DNA of 49,079 nt, taken from Burkholderiales bacterium (GTDB taxonomy: Bacteria; Pseudomonadota; Gammaproteobacteria; Burkholderiales; Burkholderiaceae_C). Shown one piece after another: positions 1 to 7,327 of this stretch. The position numbers were made by a program, and so were the translations under genes. The DNA lies in contig JAGWLO010000023.1 in NCBI GenBank assembly GCA_028872015.1, positions 1 to 49,079 on the forward strand, written 5' to 3'. The notes below the pieces were generated by a model. It worked only from the letters and a program-made list of their open reading frames with translations, searched no databases and was not told where the DNA came from. Every line of letters begins with the position of its first letter. Within the stretch, counting starts at the first letter, position 1.

Positions 1-149
1 CGCCGCAGCAGCACAGCTACGAGGGGCTGAACACGCCCAGCGTGTGGCGCAGCGCGCGCAGCCAGGCCGCGGCGAAGGTGGATGCGCTGGCCAGCAACGG
101 GATGGACGAGATCGAGATCCCGGCGTTCCTGCGCAAGCAGGCGGACTGA
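1..149 (+). CDS. ftsZ: Cell division protein FtsZ, C-terminal end (5' truncated by window)
   Basis: Only the last 48 residues are present, read from base 3 to the TGA at 147-149. The tail ends DEIEIPAFLRKQAD, the conserved C-terminal peptide of betaproteobacterial FtsZ that binds FtsA and ZipA at the division ring. Before it is a Ser/Ala/Gln-rich stretch typical of the disordered FtsZ linker. The GTPase core lies outside the window. FtsZ normally closes the division part of the dcw cluster and is often followed closely by lpxC. Here a strong hairpin and a convergent operon follow instead. Identification rests on the tail motif alone, but that motif is very specific. Confidence 0.9.
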   Translation, partial: PQQHSYEGLNTPSVWRSARSQAAAKVDALASNGMDEIEIPAFLRKQAD

Positions 150-163
150 TCGGGCAGGACCTG

Positions 164-197
164 CGCCCAGGGCGGCCGGGGTCGGCCGCCCTGGGCG
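164..197. terminator. Perfect 14-bp hairpin between convergent ftsZ and nrdG
   Basis: Bases 164-177 pair perfectly with 184-197 around a 6-base loop (178-183). The arms are almost all G/C. The hairpin begins 14 bases after the ftsZ stop and lies between two genes transcribed towards each other, so it can form in either transcript. There is no T-tract on either side, so it may stop polymerase with Rho or protect 3' ends rather than act as a classic intrinsic terminator. Confidence 0.6.
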
Positions 198-240
198 ACG
201 CGCACCGCGTCGCGCCGGGGCGGCGACGCCGCGCGCGGGC

Positions 241-921
241 TCAGCGCAGCGTCAAGGGCGGCCCGGCTATGCGCAAGGCCTGCAGCACCGATGCGTCGGG
301 CCAGCGCCAGCCGCCGACCAGCGCCGCGTCGTCAGTCGCACGCGGCCACCAGCGCTGCAGCACCCAGGCGCCCGCCCCGAGGGCCTTGAGACTGCGCGCG
401 GTTTCGACCAGGGCCTGGTCGCTGACCCAGGCCGGGTGGTAGGTGGTGCGGATCTCGTGCGCGACGCCGCTGGCGAGGACCAGCTCCAGCGCGCGCCGCG
501 CCCGCAGGCCGCTGGACCGGCGCAGGGTCAGGGCGTCGTAGTCGGCAAAGCCGGTCTTCAGGTCGAATCCGACCCAGGCCAGACTGGGCAGCAGCGCCTG
601 CAGCCGCTGCGGGTAGATGCCTGCGGTGTGCAGCGCCGCCCCCAGGCCCAGGCTGCGCACCTGGGCGACGGCCGCATCGAGCCGCGGTGCCAGGGTCGGC
701 TCGCCGCCGCTGAAGACCACCCCGTCGAGCAGGCCCGCCCGCCGCTCCAGCACCCGCAGCACCTGGGTCCAGGACGGCCCGGCACCGGGCCCGCGCTGCT
801 GCAGCACCGCGTTGTGGCAATAGGCGCAACGCCAGGGACAGCCCTGGACGAAGGCCACGGCGGCGAGGCGGCCGGGCCAGTCGACCGTGCTCAGCGGGGT
901 GTAGCCGCCCAGCTCAATCAC
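241..921 (-). CDS. nrdG: Anaerobic RNR activating radical-SAM enzyme (NrdG family)
   Basis: A 226-residue radical-SAM protein. CPWRCAYCHN near residue 28 supplies the CxxxCxxC cysteines for the 4Fe-4S cluster, and FSGGEPTL further on is the usual SAM-binding stretch. The family abstracts a hydrogen from the glycine of the class III reductase NrdD to create its glycyl radical without oxygen. The likely start is GTG at 921-919, giving MIELGGYTPLSTVDWPG as in NrdG relatives. It overlaps the end of the upstream 68-residue glycyl-radical ORF by 8 bases, so enzyme, radical domain and activase are translated from one message. Radical-SAM family is certain; the NrdG role is supported by the adjacent nrdD. 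Confidence 0.9.
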   Translation of the reverse strand: MIELGGYTPLSTVDWPGRLAAVAFVQGCPWRCAYCHNAVLQQRGPGAGPSWTQVLRVLERRAGLLDGVVFSGGEPTLAPRLDAAVAQVRSLGLGAALHTAGIYPQRLQALLPSLAWVGFDLKTGFADYDALTLRRSSGLRARRALELVLASGVAHEIRTTYHPAWVSDQALVETARSLKALGAGAWVLQRWWPRATDDAALVGGWRWPDASVLQALRIAGPPLTLR

Positions 922-1120
922 GGGCGGGGTCGGGTGCGCGGCAGTCTCGGTCGTGCCCCGGCTCGACGAAGGCCAGGCGCTCGTTGTATTCGCCCTGCTT
1001 GCCGATGTTGAAGGAAGCCACCGGGCGGAAATAGCCCATCACGCGCGTCCAGACCTCGCAGGGCTGGCGTTCGTGGGGCGCGAGGATGGCGTGGTGGACG
1101 GGGGTCTGAATCCGATTCAT
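914..1120 (-). CDS. Separate glycyl-radical C-terminal domain of class III RNR
   Basis: A 68-residue ORF beginning MNRIQTPVHHAI and containing CEVWTRVMGYFRPV followed by FNIGKQGEYNER. RVMGY matches the R-x-x-G-Y glycyl-radical loop normally found at the extreme C-terminus of NrdD; Gly29 would carry the radical. The preceding NrdD chain ends without this motif, so the catalytic glycine is probably supplied in trans. AGGAG lies 5 bases before the ATG, and the ATG overlaps the nrdD stop as ATGA. The stop overlaps the nrdG start. Separate translation is well supported. Trans-complementation is inferred from the family mechanism. A sequencing frameshift joining it to nrdD is the alternative, but the clean ribosome site argues against it. 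Confidence 0.8.
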   Translation of the reverse strand: MNRIQTPVHHAILAPHERQPCEVWTRVMGYFRPVASFNIGKQGEYNERLAFVEPGHDRDCRAPDPARD

Positions 1121-3213
1121 GAAAGCTCCTTTTGGGTGATGGAGGGCCGCTCGCCTTCGCGCGCCGCCGTGGCCGGCCCGCGCGCATCCGGACGGTCTGC
1201 CCTGCGCGCCAGCGCCTCGTCGTCGCAGCTCGGGCAGTAGGCATGCTCGCCCGCCAGATAGCCGTGGCGCGGGCAGATCGAGAAGGTCGGCGTGACCGTG
1301 ATGTAAGGCAGCCTGAAGCGCCCGAGCGCACGCCGGACCAGCTCGCGACAGGCCGCCGCCGACGACACCCGCTCGCCCAGGTACAGATGCAGCACGGTGC
1401 CGCCGGTGTACTTGCGCTGCAGCGCCTCCTGGCGTTCGAGCGCGAGGAAGGGGTCGTCGGTGTAGCCCACCGGCAGCTGCGACGAGTTGGTGTAGTACGG
1501 CTGCGCGTCGGTGCCGGCCTGCAGGATGCCGGGCAGGCGCTTGCGATCTTCCTTGGCGAAGCGGTAGGTGGTGCCCTCGGCGGGCGTGGCCTCCAGGTTG
1601 TAGAGATGCCCGGTGGCTTCCTGGATCTGCACGATGCGCTGGCGGATGTGATCCAGGAAGCGCAGCGCAAACGCCTCGCCTTCCGGGGTGGTGATGTCTT
1701 CGCGGTCGGCGCTGAAGTTGCGGATCATCTCGTTGACGCCGTTGACGCCGATGGTCGAGAAGTGGTTGCGCAAGGTGCCCAGGTAGCGCCGCGTGTAGGG
1801 GAAGAGGCCGTTGTCGATATGGCCCTGGACGACCTTGCGCTTGATCTCCAGGCTGGCGCGCGCCAGCTCGATCAGGGCATCGGTGCGTGCCAGCAGCGCC
1901 GCCTCGTCCCCGGCATGCAGGTAGCCCAGGCGGGCGCAGTTGAGCGTCACGACGCCCAGCGAGCCGGTCTGCTCGGCCGAGCCGAACAGTCCGTTGCCGC
2001 GCTTGAGCAGTTCGCGCAGGTCGAGCTGCAGCCGGCAGCACATCGAGCGCACCATGCGCGGCTCGAGATCCGAGTTCAGGAAGTTCTGGAAGTACGGCAG
2101 GCCGTACTTGGCCGTCATCTCGAACAGCAGCTCGGTGTTCGGATGCGCCCAGTCGAAGTCGCGCGTGATGTTGTAGGTGGGGATCGGGAAGGTGAAGGCG
2201 CGGCCCTTCGCGTCGCCTTCCATCATGACCTCGATGTAGGCGCGGTTGATGAGGTCCATCTCGGATTGCAGCTCGCCGTAGGTGTAGGGCATCTCGCGGC
2301 CGGCGATGACAGGCACCTGCTCGCGCAGGTCCTCGGGGCAGACCCAGTCGAAGGTGAGGTTGGTGAACGGCGTCTGCGTGCCCCAGCGCGAGGGCACGTT
2401 CAGGTTGTGGATCAACTCCTGCAGGCACTGCCGCACCTGGGCGTAGCCCAGCTGGTCGGCGCGCACGTAGGGCGCCAGGTAGGTGTCGAAGGAGCTCAGC
2501 GCCTGGGCGCCGGCCCATTCGTTCTGCAGCGTGCCCAGGAAGTTGACGATCTGGCCCATGGCGCTCGACAGATGGCGCGGCGGCCCGGCCTCGATCTTGC
2601 CCGGCACGCCGTTGAGCCCCTCGTGGAGCAGCGTGCGCAGCGACCAGCCGGCGCAGTAGCCGGCCAGCATGTCGAGGTCGTGGATGTGGAAGTCGGCCTC
2701 GCGGTGGGCGAGGCCCACGGCCGGCGGGTAGACATGATCCAGCCAGTAGTTGGCCATGACCTTGCCCGAGACGTTCAGGATCAGGCCGCCCAGCGAATAG
2801 CCCTGGTTGGCGTTCGCGTGCACGCGCCAGTCCTGCTGCGCCAGGTATTCGTTGACCGAGCGCTCGACATCCACCGAGACCTGGCGATCGCGCCGCAGGC
2901 GCCGGTGCTGCTCGCGGTAGACGATGTAGGCGCGCAGCGTCGCGAAGTGACCGGACTCGTCGAGCACGCGCTCGACCTCGTCCTGGATCTGCTCGACCCC
3001 GGTCACGCGCCGGTGCAGCCGCTCGACGACGCCGGCCGTCAGTTCGGCGGCGCGCTGCGCGCCGAACTCGCCGGTGGCCGCCGCCGCGCGGGCGATGGCG
3101 TCCCGGATCTTCGTGGGCGCGAAGGCGGCCGTGCGCCCGTCGCGCTTGAGCACCGCGAGCGGGAGGGTGGCCGGGGCGCAGGCGACGGCGGGCGATGCAG
3201 GGGCGTGGGTCAT
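1117..3213 (-). CDS. nrdD: Anaerobic ribonucleoside-triphosphate reductase, class III, lacking the glycyl-radical tail
   Basis: About 698 residues from ATG 3213; a GTG at 3222 is also possible, and neither has a clear Shine-Dalgarno. It reduces ribonucleoside triphosphates to dNTPs without oxygen. An N-terminal ATP-cone (LAVLKRDGRTAAFAPTKIRD) provides allosteric control. The barrel region follows, with features such as NVSGKVMANYWLDH and FNVPSRWGTQTPFTN-like sequence. The C-terminus carries a zinc-ribbon-like CPRHGYLAGEHAYCPSCD. The chain then runs into a low-complexity tail and stops with no RVxGY radical motif. That motif is in the next ORF, joined by a 4-base ATGA overlap. The upstream region has an FNR-type box, fitting expression under oxygen limitation. 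Confidence 0.93.
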   Translation of the reverse strand: MTHAPASPAVACAPATLPLAVLKRDGRTAAFAPTKIRDAIARAAAATGEFGAQRAAELTAGVVERLHRRVTGVEQIQDEVERVLDESGHFATLRAYIVYREQHRRLRRDRQVSVDVERSVNEYLAQQDWRVHANANQGYSLGGLILNVSGKVMANYWLDHVYPPAVGLAHREADFHIHDLDMLAGYCAGWSLRTLLHEGLNGVPGKIEAGPPRHLSSAMGQIVNFLGTLQNEWAGAQALSSFDTYLAPYVRADQLGYAQVRQCLQELIHNLNVPSRWGTQTPFTNLTFDWVCPEDLREQVPVIAGREMPYTYGELQSEMDLINRAYIEVMMEGDAKGRAFTFPIPTYNITRDFDWAHPNTELLFEMTAKYGLPYFQNFLNSDLEPRMVRSMCCRLQLDLRELLKRGNGLFGSAEQTGSLGVVTLNCARLGYLHAGDEAALLARTDALIELARASLEIKRKVVQGHIDNGLFPYTRRYLGTLRNHFSTIGVNGVNEMIRNFSADREDITTPEGEAFALRFLDHIRQRIVQIQEATGHLYNLEATPAEGTTYRFAKEDRKRLPGILQAGTDAQPYYTNSSQLPVGYTDDPFLALERQEALQRKYTGGTVLHLYLGERVSSAAACRELVRRALGRFRLPYITVTPTFSICPRHGYLAGEHAYCPSCDDEALARRADRPDARGPATAAREGERPSITQKELS

Positions 3214-3250
3214 GATGGACACTAAATGTGTGGTGCGGATAAGGAAGATA

Positions 3251-3264
3251 CGCTACCTGTAGCG
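3251..3264. promoter_or_regulatory. Perfect inverted repeat CGCTAC-CT-GTAGCG in nrdD promoter region
   Basis: Two 6-base arms with a 2-base spacer lie between the FNR-type box and the nrdD start. Read towards nrdD it falls just upstream of TATCTT (3250-3245), a 4/6 match to a -10 box. It would lie in the spacer of a promoter whose FNR box is centred near -61.5. It could be an operator for a second regulator or a small hairpin; I do not recognise the binding protein. Confidence 0.4.
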
Positions 3265-3292
3265 TGTCTGCGCAAGATTGCAGCACCCTGCT

Positions 3293-3306
3293 TTGATCCA
3301 GCGCAA
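3293..3306 (-). promoter_or_regulatory. FNR/ANR-type box upstream of nrdD
   Basis: On the minus strand the site reads TTGCGCTGGATCAA. This fits the FNR/ANR consensus TTGAT-N4-ATCAA with one perfect and one 3/5 half-site, a degenerate form common in Pseudomonas and betaproteobacterial ANR sites. It lies about 80 bases before the nrdD start codon. Anaerobic activation of a class III RNR operon is biologically expected. FNR binding is inferred from sequence and context only. Confidence 0.6.
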
Positions 3307-3396
3307 GCGTCGATCGGCGCCAGGCGCGGCTGCGCTGCGTGGCCGCGGCCCGGGCGGTCCGTCCCGCACCGTCCCGCGCGCTTCGACCCGGCAGGC

Positions 3397-3438
3397 TTGA
3401 CCCCGGTCAACGGCGAAGGCCGGCGCCCTGCCTAAAGT
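3397..3438 (+). promoter_or_regulatory. FNR class II promoter: TTGACCCCGGTCAA plus -10 TAAAGT
   Basis: TTGACCCCGGTCAA at 3397-3410 is a symmetric FNR/DNR-type box (TTGAC-N4-GTCAA, six paired bases per side) centred at 3403.5. TAAAGT at 3433-3438 matches the -10 consensus at 4 of 6. Placing the start 7 bases after it, near 3445, puts the box centre at -41.5, the classical class II FNR spacing. The predicted message begins 36 bases before a small ORF with a good ribosome site, then enters the nitronate monooxygenase-like gene. The spacing agreement is the strongest argument. The regulator could be FNR, ANR or a DNR relative. Confidence 0.65.
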
Positions 3439-3480
3439 GACGGCCCCGCTCATCGCTTCCTCGCGGGGTTGGAGCTCGCC

Positions 3481-3609
3481 ATGCGCGACCGTTTTTCAGT
3501 ACCGGCAGGCGGCTGCGGGCCGTCCGGGCTCGCGCCGGGGATCCGGGTGCCGCTCGTGCCGGCTCCGCGCGGCCGCCTGCGCTGGTGGCCGGCGGCTGAT
3601 TGCGCGTGA
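3481..3609 (+). CDS. Candidate 42-residue small ORF under FNR-type promoter
   Basis: ATG 3481 follows GGAG by 6 bases. The product starts MRDRFSVPAGGCG and ends RLRWWPAADCA, with two cysteines and several Arg and Pro. I do not recognise it. Three things support it: the Shine-Dalgarno, its place as the first ORF after a predicted anaerobic promoter, and its TGA overlapping the GTG at 3606 of the next gene (GTGA), a translational-coupling arrangement. It may be a functional small protein or a leader peptide that sets translation of the downstream enzyme. It could also be chance in GC-rich DNA. Confidence 0.45.
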   Translation: MRDRFSVPAGGCGPSGLAPGIRVPLVPAPRGRLRWWPAADCA

Positions 3610-4880
3610 GGGGCGCCCTCGCAGCGGACTGGCCGCATGTCGAACCCGGCCTGGCTGCACGGCTGGTCGCCAGCGGGCTGCGGCCGCTCCAATTGGCCGG
3701 ACGGCAGCTGCTGCCGGTGGTGCAGGGCGGCATGGGGGTGGGTGTGTCGGCGCACCGGCTTGCCGGCGCCGTGGCGGCGCAAGGCGCCGTGGGCACGCTG
3801 TCCAGCGTCGATCTGCGCCGCCACCATCCGGACCTGATGGAGCGCACACGCGGGCTGGACCTGGGGCATCCGGCCGAAGCGCGGCGTCTCATCGACGACG
3901 CCAATCTCGAGGCCATCACGCGCGAAGTCACCGCCGCCCGCGAGCGCGCCCAGGGACGCGGTCTGGTGGCCATCAACGTGATGCGTGCGGTCAGTGCCTA
4001 CGCCGCTTCGGTCCAGCGTGCGCTGGAGGCCGGTGTGGACGCCGTCGTCGTCGGCGCCGGCTTGCCCCTGGACCTGCCCGACCTGGCGCAGCAACACCCG
4101 CGTGCGCTGCTCATCCCCATCCTCAGCGATGCGCGCGGCGTGCAGCTCATCGTCAGGAAGTGGGAACGCAAGAAGCGGCTGCCCGATGCCATCGTCATCG
4201 AGCACCCGCGCCTGGCCGGTGGCCACCTCGGTGCGGCCAAGGTGGCCGATCTCGGGGACCCTCGCTTCGACTTCGAGACGGTGATTCCGCAGTCGCTGGC
4301 CTTCCTGCGCGCGGCGGGCATCGAGAGCCAGGTTCCGCTGATTGCCGCCGGGGGCATCCGCAGCTGCGAAGACATCGCCCGGCTGCAGGCCCTGGGGGCA
4401 TCGGCCGTGCAGCTCGGCACGCCCTTCGCCGTCACCCAGGAATGCGACGCCCACCCCGAGTTCAAGCGGGTGCTGGCGCAAGCGCAGGAAAGTGACCTGG
4501 TGACGTTCACCAGCGTCGCCGGCTTGCCCGCACGCGCCGTGAACACGGCCTGGCTGCGCAACTACCTGGCGCTCGAAGGCAAGCTCCAGGCCGTGGCCCA
4601 CCCGCGGCACCGATGCACCAAGGCCTTCGATTGCCTCGCGCAGTGCGGGCTGCGCGACGGTCTGACGGGGTGGGGCCAGTTCTGCATCGACAACCAGCTC
4701 GCCGCCGCGCTCAGGGGCGATGTCCGCAAGGGCCTGTTCTTTCGTGGCGCCGGCGCGCTGCCTTTCGGGCCCGAGATCCGCAGCGTGCGCGACTTGCTCG
4801 TTCACATGCTGACGCGCGGGTCGTCCGCGGCCGAGCCGGGGCCGCTGGCCGCAGCGCCTCCCGGGGGCGATACACCCTGA
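3606..4880 (+). CDS. Nitronate monooxygenase / 2-nitropropane dioxygenase-like flavoenzyme
   Basis: About 424 residues of the FMN TIM-barrel family. LLPVVQGGMGVGVSAHRLAG near the N-terminus and LIAAGGIRSCEDIARLQALGA with AVQLGTPFAVTQEC later are the typical phosphate- and FMN-binding stretches. Known members oxidise alkyl nitronates; others, such as the FabK group, are enoyl reductases. This longer type has a cysteine-containing C-terminal part (HRCTKAFDCLAQCG and GQFCIDN) and may use another substrate. The start is uncertain because a TGA at 3597 closes the frame. GTG 3606, overlapping the small ORF stop, is preferred over TTG 3600. Anaerobic control of an oxygen-using annotation is a mismatch, so the oxygenase name should be treated as family only. 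Confidence 0.8.
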   Translation: MRGALAADWPHVEPGLAARLVASGLRPLQLAGRQLLPVVQGGMGVGVSAHRLAGAVAAQGAVGTLSSVDLRRHHPDLMERTRGLDLGHPAEARRLIDDANLEAITREVTAARERAQGRGLVAINVMRAVSAYAASVQRALEAGVDAVVVGAGLPLDLPDLAQQHPRALLIPILSDARGVQLIVRKWERKKRLPDAIVIEHPRLAGGHLGAAKVADLGDPRFDFETVIPQSLAFLRAAGIESQVPLIAAGGIRSCEDIARLQALGASAVQLGTPFAVTQECDAHPEFKRVLAQAQESDLVTFTSVAGLPARAVNTAWLRNYLALEGKLQAVAHPRHRCTKAFDCLAQCGLRDGLTGWGQFCIDNQLAAALRGDVRKGLFFRGAGALPFGPEIRSVRDLLVHMLTRGSSAAEPGPLAAAPPGGDTP

Positions 4881-4882
4881 GC

Positions 4883-4900
4883 CGCAAGCGCCCGCTTGCG
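4883..4900 (+). terminator. Hairpin just after the nitronate monooxygenase-like gene
   Basis: CGCAAGCG (4883-4890) and CGCTTGCG (4893-4900) form perfect 8-base arms two bases after the stop codon; sterically the stem would be 7 bp with a 4-base loop. No T-run follows, so termination strength is unclear. Confidence 0.45.
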
Positions 4901-5030
4901 CGCCTGCCGCTGCGCCGCAGCCTTCCTGCAGACTGCTGCCGACGGGCTTCGCGGAGTCCGGCGCCGATGGGATTCCGCGTCGTGCCGGGGTCCCGCCTGG
5001 ATCGGCGCCGCCGGGCCGGGCGCGCCCTTA

Positions 5031-5062
5031 GCATCGCCCCGCGGCAAAGGGGACGGCGATGC
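5031..5062 (+). promoter_or_regulatory. Stem-loop in the leader of the SulP-family gene
   Basis: GCATCGCC (5031-5038) pairs with GGCGATGC (5055-5062) across a 16-base loop, 13 bases before the ATG at 5076. TTAGCA at 5029-5034 could be a -10 element overlapping the left arm, in which case the full stem would not be transcribed. Evidence is sequence symmetry only. Confidence 0.3.
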
Positions 5063-5075
5063 AAGAGGCGGGACG

Positions 5076-7298
5076 ATGAGTCGAGGGAGCCCAGTCGGGC
5101 GCGGCGGCGGCCGGTACGGCCTGCGCATGCTGGCCAGCGATGCGATGGCCGGCTTCGTGGCGTCGATCGTGCTCATCACCAACATCGTCTCGTTCTCGGC
5201 GCTGATGTTCCCCGGCGCGCTGGCCCACGGCGCTGCCACCGCCATCTGGGCGATGCTGGTCGGCGGCGCCATCGTCGGGGCGTGGGTGTCGTGGCGCACC
5301 ACGCTGCCGCCGATCGCCAGCGGCATGGACTCGCCCACCGGGGCGGTGCTCGTGGTGGTGTCGGCCTCGGCCGGCCACGCCCTGCTGGCCGCCGGCAGCA
5401 CGCCGCCGCAGGCCATCGAGGCCACGATGCTGCTGTTCACCGTGGCCACGGCGCTGTCGGGCGCGCTGCTGCTCGGGCTGGGGGTGGCCCGCTGGGGGGC
5501 CTCGCTGCGCTTCGTCCCCTACTTCGTGGTCGCCGGTTTCCTGGGGGCCACCGGTTGGCTGCTCATCACCGGCGGCATCCGCATGGCCACCGGGCACCGG
5601 CTGGACGACCTGCTGTCCCCCTGGACCGGCCCCGAGGCGGCCAAGCTGGCCTGCGCCATCGCGGTGGGTGCCGTGTTCCTGGCGCTGCGGCGCTGGGTGC
5701 GCTGGCCGCTGGCGCTGCCGGCTGCGCTGCTCGCGATGACGGCCCTGGGCACCCTGGCGCTGCGCCGGCTCGGGCTGGCGGGGCCGGCGCAGGGCTGGTA
5801 CCTGCCCTCGCTGGGCATGCTCACGCCCTGGCAGCCGCTGCCGGCGGCGCACGCCACGGCCCTGCCGCTGCGCACGTTCATCGGCCACCTGCCGGAGTTG
5901 GTGGCGGTGGCGATCGTGGCGCTGGTCTCGCTGGTGACCAAGATGTCGAGCCTGGAGGCGACGCGCAAGACCGCCAGCGATCTCGACGTGGAGCTGCGCG
6001 CGCACGGCCTGGCCACGCTCGTGGCGGTGCCCCTGGGCGGCATCGCCAGCAGCATGCAGATGGGCACCAGCCGCCTGCTCGAGAACGCCGGCAGCGCCAG
6101 CCGCTTCAGCGGCATGGCCTGCGCCGCGGTGCTGGCCGCCGTGGCGCTGCTGCACTTCGACCTGCCGGCGCTGATCCCGCTGCCGATCGCTGCCGGGCTG
6201 GTGTTCCAGATCGGCTGGGGCTTCCTGGTGGAGGCTTTCGCCAAGCCGCTGGCCCAGCGCGCCCGGCTGAACCTGCTGCTGGCGCTGGTCATCATGGCGG
6301 CCTGCGTGCGCTACGGCTACCTCACGGGCATCCTGGGAGGCCTGGTGTTCGCCTGCCTGCTGTTCGCCGTCAGCTACGCCCGCCTGGGCGTGGTGCGCCA
6401 GCACCTGTCGCGCACGCAGTTCGCGGGCAACGTCACGCGTTCGGCGGCCGCGGCGCAATGCCTGGCCGACGGCGGCGAGGCGATCCAGCTCTACTGGCTG
6501 TCGGGGTACATCTTCTTCGGCTCGTCCGAGGGTGTGTTCGAGCGCGTGCGGCGCGACGTGCGCGCGCTGCCGCCGGGCCGGGTCAGCCACGTGATCCTCG
6601 ATTTCGCCCTCGTCACCGCGGCCGATGCGTCGGCGCCGCTCGGCCTGACCAAGCTGCGCAATTTCTGCCAGCAGGCCGGCGTGCGGCTGGCCTGCTCGAG
6701 CCTGGCGCCCGAGCTGCGCCGGGCGCTCGACCGCGAGGGGCTGTTCCGGGGCCGCGACGTGCCGGCGCCCTTCGCCGACGTGAACGCCGCGCTGGCCTGG
6801 GCCGAAGAGGCGGTGCTGGCGCAGGCCGGCCTGGGGCCGCAGGCGGCCGATGCCGATGCGGCCGGCGTCGAGGCCTGGCTGCAGGCGCAGCTCGGCTCCG
6901 GTGCCGCGGTGGCCGAGCTGCAGCCCTACCTCGAGCGCCGCAGCTTCGACGACGGGCAGGTGCTGTACCGCCAGGGCGAGGCGGCCGACGCCATCGACCT
7001 GGTGGTGGCGGGCCGGCTCGAGGTCGAGGCGGCGGCCGGCGGTGCCGCCCCGCAGCGCCTGCGCAGCATCACGACGCAGACGGTGGTGGGCGAGATGGGC
7101 TTCTTCGGCCGCGCCGCGCGCTCGGCCACGGTGCGTGCCGAGGGCCCGGCCACGGTGCTGACGCTGACGCGCGAGCGCTTCCAGCGCCTGCGCCACGAAC
7201 GCCCCGACACCGCCGCCGCGTTCTACGAGTTCCTGCTGCGCACGCTGTCCGAGCGCATCCGGCTGTCGGAGCAGATGGCGCTGGCACTGGGCCGCTGA
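5076..7298 (+). CDS. SulP-family anion transporter with STAS and cyclic-nucleotide-binding domains
   Basis: About 740 residues from ATG 5076, preceded by GAGGCGGG. Residues about 18-440 are a hydrophobic SLC26/SulP transporter core. Residues about 470-570 form a cytoplasmic STAS domain (IQLYWLSGYIFFGSS, VILDFALVTAADASA). Residues about 605-738 form a Crp-type cyclic-nucleotide-binding domain (DGQVLYRQGEAADAIDLVVAG, VVGEMGFFGRAARSATV). SulP proteins move sulfate, bicarbonate or dicarboxylates; the substrate cannot be read from sequence. The STAS domain probably regulates transport. The third domain suggests direct control by a cyclic nucleotide or another small ligand. The gene stands alone, converging on the isomerase gene. 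Confidence 0.88.
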   Translation: MSRGSPVGRGGGRYGLRMLASDAMAGFVASIVLITNIVSFSALMFPGALAHGAATAIWAMLVGGAIVGAWVSWRTTLPPIASGMDSPTGAVLVVVSASAGHALLAAGSTPPQAIEATMLLFTVATALSGALLLGLGVARWGASLRFVPYFVVAGFLGATGWLLITGGIRMATGHRLDDLLSPWTGPEAAKLACAIAVGAVFLALRRWVRWPLALPAALLAMTALGTLALRRLGLAGPAQGWYLPSLGMLTPWQPLPAAHATALPLRTFIGHLPELVAVAIVALVSLVTKMSSLEATRKTASDLDVELRAHGLATLVAVPLGGIASSMQMGTSRLLENAGSASRFSGMACAAVLAAVALLHFDLPALIPLPIAAGLVFQIGWGFLVEAFAKPLAQRARLNLLLALVIMAACVRYGYLTGILGGLVFACLLFAVSYARLGVVRQHLSRTQFAGNVTRSAAAAQCLADGGEAIQLYWLSGYIFFGSSEGVFERVRRDVRALPPGRVSHVILDFALVTAADASAPLGLTKLRNFCQQAGVRLACSSLAPELRRALDREGLFRGRDVPAPFADVNAALAWAEEAVLAQAGLGPQAADADAAGVEAWLQAQLGSGAAVAELQPYLERRSFDDGQVLYRQGEAADAIDLVVAGRLEVEAAAGGAAPQRLRSITTQTVVGEMGFFGRAARSATVRAEGPATVLTLTRERFQRLRHERPDTAAAFYEFLLRTLSERIRLSEQMALALGR

Positions 7299-7327
7299 AG
7301 GCGCCGCGCCACGGTCCGCGGCACCGG

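Noticed and set aside
1117..1145. Programmed -1 frameshift fusing NrdD to the glycyl-radical ORF
   Set aside because: The -1 frame is open upstream, but no good slippery heptamer is present; AGGAG and an ATGA overlap favour separate initiation.
1132..3225. A 697-codon open frame antisense to nrdD, and similar long frames elsewhere (for example 4613-8035 and 18865-22014)
   Set aside because: High GC leaves few stops on the opposite strand. The translations are Arg/Ala/Gln/His-rich with no domains, while the real genes carry clear motifs.
3214..3240. NrdR box in ACACATTTAGTGT upstream of nrdD
   Set aside because: The half-sites ACAC and GTGT are 5 bases apart rather than the 8 of the NrdR consensus, and no second box lies nearby.
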